Positions 25,949-35,508 of a stretch of 37,236 bases of DNA are shown piece after piece. The DNA lies in the NCBI GenBank assembly GCA_029219165.1, contig JAQXSW010000015.1:78487-115722 (forward strand). Reading direction: 5' to 3'. Made by a program: the position numbers and the translations under genes. The notes beneath the pieces are model-generated. The model worked only from the letters and a program-made list of their open reading frames with translations. It did not search any database and was not told the DNA's origin. The number at the start of each line of letters is the position of its first letter. Position 1 is the stretch's first letter. Source of the stretch: Oscillospiraceae bacterium. GTDB taxonomy: Bacteria > Bacillota > Clostridia > Oscillospirales > Acutalibacteraceae.

Positions 25949-27224
25949 AATCCAAGCAGAGCTTTGGGACAAAATGCATTACCTCTTCAGAGACTTTAAC
26001 GACAGAATGGTACATGTTCTTTTATCCTATGATGAAGAAATAAATATTGATGCATTAAAAACCGTAATTATCTGCTTCTTTGAAAAAGTACCTATTCTCC
26101 ATTCAAGCTTTGTCTCCAGTCCAATTAACCCTTATTGGGAAGAAAAAGATTATAAAATAGAAGATGTTTTCTCTTTTTATGAACTCCAGGATGACGAAAA
26201 TTTAAATGAAAAAGCAGAAGAATTTCTAATGCAATACATTCCTCCTGAGTCACATGTTCAAATGAAAATTGCAGTCTTTAATAAGAATGGAAAATCTACA
26301 ATTTGTTTCGTTGAGAACCACATGTGTATGGATGGTGGAGATCTAAAACATTTTCTTGCCTCATTCTTCCAAAGCTATACTGAATATGTTGAAAAACAAA
26401 AGTCGCCTCTAAATGTTAGAACAGGTTCCAGATCTTTTGAAGAAGTATACGAAAGTATGTCTCAGACTGAAAAGATAGCAGCAAAACGTCTTTATAAAAA
26501 CGTTTCAAATAGAGATAAGCATAAATTCCCTTTTACTAAAGACTCAAAAGAAGATAAATCTTTCATTGCAAGAAAAATTATTCCTGCAGAAAAATTTGAA
26601 ATGGTTAGATTAAAAGGCAAGAAAATAGGAGCAACAGTTAATGATGTTTTAGCCGCTGCATTTCTTCATTCAATGTATGAAATTTCAAACTATGATGAGG
26701 ATGAAAAAATAAGTGTCTCATGCGCAATTGACTTAAGACGCCATATAAATGATTTGTCAGATGTGGGATACACAAATCATACAGCATTCATGGCTCTTGA
26801 AACACCACGAAAAGGACGTAATATTACAGAAACGGTTGAATATGTAAAAATATGTTCGCAAAAAAATAAAGCTGATAAATTCATGGGGCTTTATGGTCTT
26901 CCTCTGTTAAAACTTGCCTATACAATAATGCCTTATGCTGCATCTGAAGAAGCAATAAAGATTGGATATTCAAATCCAATGCTTGGAATGAGTAACATGG
27001 GAGCATTAGACGTAGAAAAGCTTTCATTCTGCGGGAACAGACCTGTCGATGGTTTTATAACGGGTGCAGTTAAATATAAGCCATATAGCCTTATGTCGGC
27101 AACAACACTTAACGGTGAACTAACCCTTGCAATATGCGAACGTGGCAATGAAAAAGATAAAGAGCTTGTAAATTCTTTCTTTGATCTAATTGAAAAACAC
27201 CTTGATGAATTCATTACTGAATAA
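25935..27224 (+). CDS. Condensation-domain-like acyltransferase
   Basis: A 429-residue protein. VENHMCMDGGDLKHFL has His129, three residues, then Asp133 and Gly134, the HxxxDG catalytic pattern of the chloramphenicol-acetyltransferase-like fold (condensation domains, alcohol acyltransferases, WS/DGAT and PapA proteins). Further family-like pieces are GATVNDVLAAAFLHSMYE, SCAIDLRRHI and LGMSNMGALD. No carrier-protein or adenylation domain is nearby, so a stand-alone O- or N-acyltransferase acting on a lipid or alcohol is more likely than peptide synthesis. CGGAGGTGG precedes ATG 25935, inside the 3' end of the membrane-protein gene. Confidence 0.8.
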   Translation: MPKNKIQAELWDKMHYLFRDFNDRMVHVLLSYDEEINIDALKTVIICFFEKVPILHSSFVSSPINPYWEEKDYKIEDVFSFYELQDDENLNEKAEEFLMQYIPPESHVQMKIAVFNKNGKSTICFVENHMCMDGGDLKHFLASFFQSYTEYVEKQKSPLNVRTGSRSFEEVYESMSQTEKIAAKRLYKNVSNRDKHKFPFTKDSKEDKSFIARKIIPAEKFEMVRLKGKKIGATVNDVLAAAFLHSMYEISNYDEDEKISVSCAIDLRRHINDLSDVGYTNHTAFMALETPRKGRNITETVEYVKICSQKNKADKFMGLYGLPLLKLAYTIMPYAASEEAIKIGYSNPMLGMSNMGALDVEKLSFCGNRPVDGFITGAVKYKPYSLMSATTLNGELTLAICERGNEKDKELVNSFFDLIEKHLDEFITE

Positions 27225-27230
27225 AAAAGA

Positions 27231-27261
27231 AGCGTACTGACTAAACTCAGTACGCTTTTTT
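27231..27261. terminator. Bidirectional terminator after the acyltransferase
   Basis: AGCGTACTGA (27231-27240) pairs with TCAGTACGCT (27247-27256), 6-base loop, then a run of T. A-runs on the left side also make it usable by the convergent YhhN gene. Confidence 0.9.
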
Positions 27262-27262
27262 A

Positions 27263-27937
27263 TTAAAACGAAAAACTTAACGCCACAAGCATAAGTCCTG
27301 TAAAATATGAGAAGCTGTTACAACGAAGAATAAGCTTGCTTTCCTTATATTTAAACTTATGAAGTGAAATAAAGTAGTCTGAAATCATAAACAGAACCAG
27401 GCCGGAACAGAGAAGAACACTCTTAACATCATGAAGTTGTGTAAGAAGTGCAAAAGCCAATGTTCCATGAAGGGAAACGGATAAAATGTATCCTGTAAAA
27501 GGCATTTTCATCTTATCCGGCATTTTGTCATACCAGCCCTTTTGTACAAGGAATATAAAGCATCCAAGTAAAATGGCAAGTAAAATTAAATGCCAACTAA
27601 CAGATAAGTACGAAACACCATTTTGCGTTAAATGCACAATGAGATATCCAAATAAAACTAAATTACCAATTGAGAAAGCAGTTCCGCCTTTGGTGAAATT
27701 CCAAAGGAGCCAAACATCACCAATATAGGCGAAGATTACACCTATTAAACAAATAATTTGAATAGTGTTAAACAGCCCAAGATGAATTGTTTCAAAAATT
27801 GAATAAAGCAAAAACATTGAAGCTAATATAATCTTATTTACTGCTCTTCTCTTGAAATTCCCACTTGTTTCAGAAAACAAGTAAGAAACCAAAACTGCCA
27901 TGTATACAATTACAAAAATAATCATTGGTAGTTTCAT
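27263..27937 (-). CDS. YhhN-family membrane protein (lysoplasmalogenase-like)
   Basis: A 224-residue polytopic membrane protein with about seven helices. The two family signatures are IGVIFAYIGDVWLLW and LVLFMISDYFISLHKF, whose Asp residues match the conserved acidic positions of YhhN/TMEM86 proteins. Characterised members hydrolyse the vinyl-ether bond of lysoplasmalogens. Since many anaerobic Clostridia make plasmalogens, a role in ether-lipid turnover is plausible but inferred. TAGGAG precedes ATG 27937 and it has its own promoter (27994-28022). Confidence 0.82.
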   Translation of the reverse strand: MKLPMIIFVIVYMAVLVSYLFSETSGNFKRRAVNKIILASMFLLYSIFETIHLGLFNTIQIICLIGVIFAYIGDVWLLWNFTKGGTAFSIGNLVLFGYLIVHLTQNGVSYLSVSWHLILLAILLGCFIFLVQKGWYDKMPDKMKMPFTGYILSVSLHGTLAFALLTQLHDVKSVLLCSGLVLFMISDYFISLHKFKYKESKLILRCNSFSYFTGLMLVALSFSF

Positions 27938-27993
27938 TTTTAATTCTCCTATGTTTTAAGATAAGTCAACTCGTACGGATAACCGACTTTTCT

Positions 27994-28022
27994 ATTTTAG
28001 CATATATATGTAGAGAATTCAA
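27994..28022 (-). promoter_or_regulatory. Promoter of the YhhN-family gene
   Basis: On the minus strand TTGAAT (28022-28017), 17 bases, TAAAAT (27999-27994), in the short gap after the pyrG stop. No terminator hairpin was found after pyrG, so read-through is possible. Confidence 0.6.
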
Positions 28023-28047
28023 ACATTATTCACAAATTATTCTTTTT

Positions 28048-29649
28048 TTATTTTTGATTTTTTAGAGCATTTTCAACAAGGCCCTTAAATAGAGGATGCG
28101 CCTTATTTGGCCTGCTTTTAAATTCCGGATGAAATTGAACTGCAACAAAGAAATCATTCTCCGGGATCTCAACAGTTTCAACTATATTATTATTAGGAGA
28201 AGTACCGCTAATTATTAAACCTTTTTCAACCATTAAGTCCCTATAATCATTATTAAATTCATAACGGTGTCTATGTCTTTCATAAATTAAATCAGATCCA
28301 TACTGACTATACATCTTTGTACCTTTTGCTATTTTACATGGATAAGCCCCAAGTCTTAAGGTACCGCCTTTCTCTCTTTCTGCATTTTGGTCCGGCATGA
28401 AATCAATAACCTTGTTCTTTGTAAATTCATCAAATTCACCGGAGTTTGCATCGCTCATACCGCATACATTTCTTGCAAATTCTATTACTGCAATCTGCAT
28501 TCCAAGACAAATGCCAAGATAAGGTATATTGTTCAAACGGCAATATTCAGCCGTTGCAATTTTTCCTTCAATACCTCTGTTTCCAAATCCGCCCGGAACA
28601 ATAATACCGCTGCAGTCTTTTAGAACTTCTGAAACATTCTCTCTTGTAATTGTTTCACTATCAATCCACTCAATTTTTATCTTTGCACCATATTCGTAAC
28701 CGGCATGTCTTAAGGCCTCGGCAACAGACAAGTATGCATCATGAAGTTGAACATATTTGCCGACAAGCCCAATTGTCACTTCTTTGTTCATGTTATGAAT
28801 ATTCTCAAGCATGCCTTTCCAGTCAGTAAGGTCCGCATCTCTACACAAAAGACCAAGTTCCTTACAAACAATACTTGAAAAGTTGCTTTTTTCAAGCATA
28901 ATAGGAGCTTCATAAAGAACAGGCACTGTCATATTTTCAATAACACATTCCGGCTTTACGTTACAGAACATTGCAATCTTCTTAAAAATAGAAGGTTCCA
29001 AAGGTTCATCACATCTAAGAACAATAATATTCGGATGAATACCCATGCCTTGAAGTTCTTTTACGGAATGTTGAGTTGGTTTAGTTTTGTGTTCATCCGA
29101 TCCACTGAGGAAAGGAACCAAAGTTACGTGTATATAGAGTGAATTTTCAGGTCCAACTTCAAGTCCAACCTGACGGATTGCCTCAAGGAATGGTTGGCTT
29201 TCAATATCACCGGTTGTACCACCAATTTCAGTAATAACAATGTCGGCGTTGCTCTTTTTTCCGACACTATATATGAAGTCTTTTATTTCATTTGTAATAT
29301 GAGGAATTACCTGAACTGTTTCTCCAAGGTACTCCCCTCTTCTCTCTTTATTTAAAACATTCCAATATACCTTACCCGTTGTAAGATTGGAAAACTTATT
29401 CAAGTCCTCATCAATAAAACGCTCATAGTGACCAAGGTCAAGATCTGTTTCTGCACCATCCTCAGTAACATAAACCTCTCCATGTTGATATGGGCTCATT
29501 GTACCGGGATCAACATTAATATATGGATCCAGTTTTTGTGCAGCCACTTTAAAACCCCTGGCCTTTAAAAGTCGCCCGAGCGATGCAGCCGTTATTCCTT
29601 TTCCAAGTCCTGAAACCACGCCTCCGGTTACAAAAATATACTTTGTCAT
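28048..29649 (-). CDS. pyrG: CTP synthase
   Basis: PyrG aminates UTP to CTP using glutamine and ATP. The 533-residue protein has the synthetase domain ([24 protein letters not shown]-loop-like, and [11 protein letters not shown]) and a C-terminal class I glutamine amidotransferase domain with [11 protein letters not shown], the nucleophile in [10 protein letters not shown] and the His-Glu pair in FHPEF. Length and motifs are normal. TTAGGAGGG precedes the ATG. Its leader contains a long terminator hairpin (29673-29730), implying attenuation. It is divergent from gdhA-asnA. Confidence 0.97.
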   Translation of the reverse strand: MTKYIFVTGGVVSGLGKGITAASLGRLLKARGFKVAAQKLDPYINVDPGTMSPYQHGEVYVTEDGAETDLDLGHYERFIDEDLNKFSNLTTGKVYWNVLNKERRGEYLGETVQVIPHITNEIKDFIYSVGKKSNADIVITEIGGTTGDIESQPFLEAIRQVGLEVGPENSLYIHVTLVPFLSGSDEHKTKPTQHSVKELQGMGIHPNIIVLRCDEPLEPSIFKKIAMFCNVKPECVIENMTVPVLYEAPIMLEKSNFSSIVCKELGLLCRDADLTDWKGMLENIHNMNKEVTIGLVGKYVQLHDAYLSVAEALRHAGYEYGAKIKIEWIDSETITRENVSEVLKDCSGIIVPGGFGNRGIEGKIATAEYCRLNNIPYLGICLGMQIAVIEFARNVCGMSDANSGEFDEFTKNKVIDFMPDQNAEREKGGTLRLGAYPCKIAKGTKMYSQYGSDLIYERHRHRYEFNNDYRDLMVEKGLIISGTSPNNNIVETVEIPENDFFVAVQFHPEFKSRPNKAHPLFKGLVENALKNQK

Positions 29650-29663
29650 TTAAATTCCCTCCT

Positions 29664-29735
29664 AAAAAAATGAAAAAGCGCTCATCCAAGTTTAGGGAGT
29701 CAAATTCCCCTAAACTTGGATGAACGCCTTTGCTC
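29664..29735 (-). promoter_or_regulatory. Attenuator hairpin in the pyrG leader
   Basis: On the minus strand a stem of about 20 pairs (arms 29730-29707 and 29697-29676, outer part GGCGTTCATCC with GGATGAGCGC) is followed by TTTTTCATTTTTTT, then the ribosome site. It begins only about 8 bases from the predicted start of transcription. Bacillus pyrG is attenuated by CTP through added G residues at a GGGC start; such a start is not evident here. Confidence 0.8.
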
Positions 29736-29744
29736 AACGAATTT

Positions 29745-29773
29745 AGTATATATCTAAGATGCATTTTTTGCAA
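29745..29773 (-). promoter_or_regulatory. Promoter of pyrG
   Basis: On the minus strand TTGCAA (29773-29768), 17 bases, TATACT (29750-29745). The predicted start is near 29738, immediately before GAGCAAAGGCGT. Confidence 0.6.
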
Positions 29774-29822
29774 GTTAAAAAAAATAAAATTTCATTTTTA
29801 TGAACATTTATTAAACTTTTGA

Positions 29823-29851
29823 TTGACATTTGCATGTTTTGGTGCTAAAAT
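29823..29851 (+). promoter_or_regulatory. Promoter of gdhA-asnA
   Basis: TTGACA (29823-29828), 17 bases, TAAAAT (29846-29851). Start predicted near 29858, about 10 bases before the attenuator stem. Confidence 0.75.
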
Positions 29852-29866
29852 CTATCACAGTAACCG

Positions 29867-29910
29867 GCAAAGGCGTCGTGTTCCCAAAGGGAGCACTACG
29901 CCTTTTTTTA
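29867..29910 (+). promoter_or_regulatory. Attenuator hairpin in the gdhA leader
   Basis: AAAGGCGTCGTGTTCCC (29869-29885) pairs with GGGAGCACTACGCCTTT (29889-29905), with one C-T mismatch, loop AAA, then a run of seven T's. It is a textbook terminator placed between the promoter and gdhA, so transcription must be released by some signal. GCAAAGGCGT at 29867-29876 is identical to the base of the pyrG attenuator. Confidence 0.85.
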
Positions 29911-29961
29911 TTTTGGGTTATGAGAAAATCTTAATATTTAATTTAGAATGGAGAGAACTAA

Positions 29962-31305
<1,344 letters not shown>

Positions 31306-31308
31306 TTA

Positions 31309-32316
31309 ATGGAAGGACTTGTATTACCTACAGGTTATAAATCCGCATTATCTCTTCGTGAAACCCAAAAAGCAATAAAGGTTACAAAAGATACTCTTCA
31401 AGTATCTCTTGCAAACGCTTTAAATCTTGATAGAATTACTGCCCCACTGATAGTTACATCAGAGAGCGGAATAAATGACGACTTAAACGGCGTTGAACGT
31501 AAAGTAGCTTTTGACATGCTTAACATTGGCGGAACAGCGGAAGTTGTTCAGTCACTTGCAAAGTGGAAAAGAATGGCTCTTTACAGATATGGCTATGAAC
31601 CGGGTGAAGGCATTTACACAGACATGTCAGCAATTAGAAGAGATGACAATTGTGACTCCACTCACTCTATATATGTTGACCAATGGGACTGGGAACGCGT
31701 TATAAACGCAGAAGACAGAAATGTTGAATTCTTAAAAGACATTGTAAGAAAAATTGTCGGAGCACTTGCAGATTCAAAAGATGCTGTAAACAAGGCTTTT
31801 CCTGCCCTTACAAGAACAATGGAACGTAATGTATTCTTCATTACAACCCAGGAACTTCTTGACATGTACCCTACCCTTTCTGCAAAAGAAAGAGAAAATA
31901 AAATTGTAGAGGAACATAAAACAGTATTCCTTATGCAAATTGGAGACAAACTTTCAAACGGAGAAAAACACGATGGAAGAGCTCCTGACTATGATGACTG
32001 GTCTTTAAACGGTGACATACTCGTTTGGAATGAAGTTTTAGGTTCTGCATTCGAACTTTCATCCATGGGAATTCGTGTTGACTCAGAAGCACTTCTCTCC
32101 CAGCTTGAAAAAGCTGATGCAAATGATAGACTCTCCTTCCCATTCCATAAGGGAATTGCAGAAAACACACTTCCACTTACAATTGGTGGCGGTATTGGTC
32201 AATCCAGAACTTGTATGTATATGCTTGAAAAAGCACATATTGGTGAAGTCCAAGTATCTCTTTGGCCGGAAGAAATGGTCAAAGTATGCAAAGAAAATGG
32301 CATTGAACTTTTGTAA
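31309..32316 (+). CDS. asnA: Aspartate-ammonia ligase (ammonia-dependent asparagine synthetase)
   Basis: AsnA makes asparagine from aspartate, ammonium and ATP, with a class II aminoacyl-tRNA-synthetase-like fold. The 335-residue product has TSESGINDDLNGVERKVAFD, LAKWKRMALYRYGYEPGEGIYTDMSAIRRDD, YVDQWDWERVI and the C-terminal LPLTIGGGIGQSRTCMYML. All are AsnA signatures. The start ATG is 3 bases after gdhA; the only ribosome-site candidate is AAGGA about 13 bases up, inside gdhA, so translation probably depends on coupling. It complements gdhA in fixing ammonium. Confidence 0.96.
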   Translation: MEGLVLPTGYKSALSLRETQKAIKVTKDTLQVSLANALNLDRITAPLIVTSESGINDDLNGVERKVAFDMLNIGGTAEVVQSLAKWKRMALYRYGYEPGEGIYTDMSAIRRDDNCDSTHSIYVDQWDWERVINAEDRNVEFLKDIVRKIVGALADSKDAVNKAFPALTRTMERNVFFITTQELLDMYPTLSAKERENKIVEEHKTVFLMQIGDKLSNGEKHDGRAPDYDDWSLNGDILVWNEVLGSAFELSSMGIRVDSEALLSQLEKADANDRLSFPFHKGIAENTLPLTIGGGIGQSRTCMYMLEKAHIGEVQVSLWPEEMVKVCKENGIELL

Positions 32317-32324
32317 ATTCAAAA

Positions 32325-32378
32325 AACAAAAACAATTGGGGACGGTTCTCTATTGCAGAGAACCGTCCCCTTGTTTTC
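32325..32378. terminator. Perfect palindromic hairpin between asnA and hsdR
   Basis: GGGGACGGTTCTCT (32338-32351) pairs perfectly with AGAGAACCGTCCCC (32357-32370), loop ATTGC. Flanking AAAACAA and TTGTTTT extend the stem. T-rich DNA on both sides lets it end asnA rightwards and hsdR leftwards. The GC-rich stem is unlike the other terminators here and may be a mobile palindromic repeat. Confidence 0.85.
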
Positions 32379-32427
32379 TAAAAGCTAGTTCATTGAAATC
32401 TTTTATCAATAACAAACCTACGTCACC

Positions 32428-35400
32428 TTATGCGTCCATCATATTATCCGTCCAAAGCTCACACTGTGTCATAACTGTCTGAACAGCGTCCTCCATACCT
32501 TCCGGCGGATACTTGTGCTTTTTCAAAAATTTCTTGATAAGCATACGCATTTTTGCTCTTGCAGACTCACGCTTTTGCCAGTCTATTGTTTTATTCTTAC
32601 GGAGTGTATCTGCAAGTTCCTTTGTGATGGCAATTAACTCATCATTTTCGTAAAAGTCTTTAATTGCCTGTGGTTTTGTTAATGCATCATAGAATGCAAG
32701 TTCATCAGCAGTCAGTCCAAGTTCATCGCCCTCTTTTTGTGCTGCGGCAATTTGCTTTGCCAATTTCAGCATTTCTTCAATGACTTCTTCATTGGTCAGC
32801 ATACCGTTGAGATAAGCATTGAGGGAACGCTGCATAATCTCGCTGAATTTTTCAGACTTAACCACATTTGTCCTGCGATAGACCGAAACTTGCTCTGCAA
32901 TCAGTTTTTTCAGGAGTTCAACAGCAAGGTTCTTTTCCTTCATATTTGCGACTTCCTTAAGGAACTTCGGGTCAAACAGAGAAAACTCCTCTTTAATGTC
33001 TGAGAACAAGTTGATAACACCATCGCTCTTAATACTCTGCTTTAAAAGTTCATTGATTCTTGCGTTCATTTCCGGCAAAGAAATCTTCTTTCCAACGCCT
33101 GAATTTGTCAGCCTGAGTACCAATACACGTACAGACTCGAAAAATGCTGCTTCAAAGCGGCTGTCCTCATCAACCAAGGATGAACAGAGAGACAATGCCT
33201 GATGAAGCATAAGGGCTTCTTTTACGAAAGAATCTTTGTCGTCAACTCTTTCTCTGCCCATAATGAAGTTGACAGCACCACTGATAGTCTTTGCTCTTTC
33301 AAGGTCTGTGCCATTTTGGAATTTGGAATAATCATATCCGTGGAATTTATCACGACAAACAGACAGCTTTTCCAAAAACTTCGGATAAGCAACCTTAGCA
33401 ACATCGGTATCACCATAGTTTTTCTTATCACGGGAGGTATAGTCATTCATTGCATGCTTTAAAGCGGTGGCAATTCCAATATAGTCAACAACGAGTCCGC
33501 CTTCCTTGTCTCTGAACACACGGTTTACACGGGCGATTGCTTGCATAAGATTGTGTCCGGACATAGGCTTGTAAACATACATAGTGGCAAGAGACGGCAC
33601 ATCAAATCCAGTAAGCCACATATCAACAACGATAGCAATTTTCAAAGGACTGTTATTGTCTTTAAATTTCTTTGCAAGCTCGTCCTTATGGTTCTTATTC
33701 CCGATAATTTGTCTCCATTCTTCTGGGTCATTATTACCCGAAGTCATAACGACTGCCACCTTTTCCGGCCAATCAGGACGAAGTTCTAATATACGCTTGT
33801 AAATCTTCATAGCGATAGGGCGGGAATACGCAACAATCATAGCCTTACCTGTTAACAGGTTTTCACGGTTATTTTCGTAATGGTCAAGAATATCGCAAAC
33901 TAAAGAATTGATTGTGTTATCGTTTCCGAGAATAGCTTCCATCTGCCCAAGCTCACGCTTGCTCTTTTCAATGACTTCCTCATCGGCATTGGCTGCCATA
34001 ATGTCATACTCCGCGTCAATCAACTTCAAGGTTGCTTCATCCAGGTTAAGTTTAATTACACGGCTCTCATAGTAAACAGGACGTGTAGCACCATCCTCAA
34101 CAGCCTGCGTCATATCATAGATGTCAATGTATTTTCCAAACACCTCACTGGTGCTGCGGTCTTTGGAGGAAATAGGAGTACCTGTAAAGCCAATGTATGT
34201 AGCGTTCGGTAAGGTGTTGCGGATAATACGAGCTGTGCCGATAACACGCTTGGCAACATCTTCGCCTTCTTCGTTCTTAGTAATCTTTATTTTCTCGGTG
34301 AGTCCGTATTGACCTCTGTGTGCTTCATCAGCCATAACAACAATATTGTGGCGTTCGGACAGAGGCTCGTGGGCCTCCTCAAACTTTTGCATTGTGGTAA
34401 AGATAATTCCATTTGCCTGTCTGCCGGCAAGCAGAGTTTTCAAGTGTTCACGGCTTTCTGCGTGCATAGGCTCTTGTCTTAAAAAGTCCTTGCACTTTGC
34501 AAACTGTCCGTAGAGCTGGTCATCAAGGTCATTTCTGTCGGTCAGAACCACGATTGTCGGGCTGTCTAAGGCTTCCTGCAACAAATGGGCATAGAATACC
34601 ATAGAAAGAGATTTTCCGCTTCCTTGTGTATGCCAGAACACACCGCCTTTACCGTCGGTAACAGTAGCGTGTTTTGTGGATTCAATCGCTTTTCTTACCG
34701 CAAAATACTGATGGTAGCCGGCAAGAATTTTGAATGTATTGATACCCTCATTAGAGAAACAAATAAAGTTCTTTATAATATCGAGCAGTCTTTCTTTTTG
34801 GAACATACCCTCAAAGAAAGTGTCAAACTGAGCATACTGCGTGTTTTCATAGTCGCCGTCTTTGGTTTTCCACTCCATAAAGCGGTCTTCACCGGAGGTA
34901 ATCGTACCCGCTTTGGAGGTCAATTGGTCGCTCATAACGCAGATAGCGTTGTAAATGAACATAGATGGAATTTCCTGCATATAGTTACGGAGCTGCCTGT
35001 ACGCTTCGGAAGCGTCCGTTTCTTCACGGTAAGGAGATTTCAGTTCAACCAATACAACAGGCAAACCGTTCAAAAAGAGAATTACATCCGGGCGTTTGTT
35101 GCTGTTCTCAATGAAAGTCCACTGATTAGCTACGATAAATGAGTTGTTGTCGGGATTTTTGTAGTCAACAAGATAGACGATAGAGGATCGCTCCTCACCG
35201 CCGACAAAATATCTTACGGGAATGCCGTTTTGCAGATAATCCATAAATACAGCGTTTTTCTGCACAAGCTCGCCGTTTTCAAAATTCTTGAGCTTGAATA
35301 TTGCATCCTGAATGGCATCATCAGGCAGCCCTCTGTTCAAGCGATGCAGAGAGTCCAGCAAAACATCCTCATAAAGCGGACTGTAAAAGTCCCTTTCAAT

Positions 35401-35493
35401 ATCGGGACCGTATGCGTACTCGTATCCCAAATCATTTCTAAATAGCTCGATTACGGAATTTTCGTAATCAGCTTCTGTATATAATCCCGGCAT
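32428..35493 (-). CDS. hsdR: Type I restriction enzyme, R (motor/nuclease) subunit
   Basis: HsdR provides ATP-driven DNA translocation and cleavage in a type I restriction complex with HsdM and HsdS. The 1021-residue protein has an N-terminal PD-(D/E)xK nuclease (RPDVILFLNGLPVVLVELK, Asp136 and Glu150-x-Lys152). Helicase motifs follow: HTQGSGKS at 288-295, DEAH at 389-392, GFTGTP at 435-440, DMWLTGFDVPSL and QAIARVNR. A C-terminal helical domain completes it. All key residues are kept, so the subunit looks intact. AGGAGA precedes ATG 35493. The AlbA_2 gene ends 15 bases upstream. Base composition looks richer in G+C than the genes to the left, suggesting transfer. Confidence 0.95.
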   Translation of the reverse strand: MPGLYTEADYENSVIELFRNDLGYEYAYGPDIERDFYSPLYEDVLLDSLHRLNRGLPDDAIQDAIFKLKNFENGELVQKNAVFMDYLQNGIPVRYFVGGEERSSIVYLVDYKNPDNNSFIVANQWTFIENSNKRPDVILFLNGLPVVLVELKSPYREETDASEAYRQLRNYMQEIPSMFIYNAICVMSDQLTSKAGTITSGEDRFMEWKTKDGDYENTQYAQFDTFFEGMFQKERLLDIIKNFICFSNEGINTFKILAGYHQYFAVRKAIESTKHATVTDGKGGVFWHTQGSGKSLSMVFYAHLLQEALDSPTIVVLTDRNDLDDQLYGQFAKCKDFLRQEPMHAESREHLKTLLAGRQANGIIFTTMQKFEEAHEPLSERHNIVVMADEAHRGQYGLTEKIKITKNEEGEDVAKRVIGTARIIRNTLPNATYIGFTGTPISSKDRSTSEVFGKYIDIYDMTQAVEDGATRPVYYESRVIKLNLDEATLKLIDAEYDIMAANADEEVIEKSKRELGQMEAILGNDNTINSLVCDILDHYENNRENLLTGKAMIVAYSRPIAMKIYKRILELRPDWPEKVAVVMTSGNNDPEEWRQIIGNKNHKDELAKKFKDNNSPLKIAIVVDMWLTGFDVPSLATMYVYKPMSGHNLMQAIARVNRVFRDKEGGLVVDYIGIATALKHAMNDYTSRDKKNYGDTDVAKVAYPKFLEKLSVCRDKFHGYDYSKFQNGTDLERAKTISGAVNFIMGRERVDDKDSFVKEALMLHQALSLCSSLVDEDSRFEAAFFESVRVLVLRLTNSGVGKKISLPEMNARINELLKQSIKSDGVINLFSDIKEEFSLFDPKFLKEVANMKEKNLAVELLKKLIAEQVSVYRRTNVVKSEKFSEIMQRSLNAYLNGMLTNEEVIEEMLKLAKQIAAAQKEGDELGLTADELAFYDALTKPQAIKDFYENDELIAITKELADTLRKNKTIDWQKRESARAKMRMLIKKFLKKHKYPPEGMEDAVQTVMTQCELWTDNMMDA

Positions 35494-35508
35494 ATACCAA
35501 TCTCCTTA

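Noticed and set aside
29867-29910. ANTAR-type antiterminator target in the gdhA leader
   Set aside because: I could not find the two hexaloop stems with A at position 1 and G at position 4 before the terminator; the leader seems too short.
34585-35142. 185-codon open frame on the plus strand
   Set aside because: It lies wholly inside hsdR on the opposite strand. The composition of hsdR leaves the antisense frame open; no start signals or motifs.
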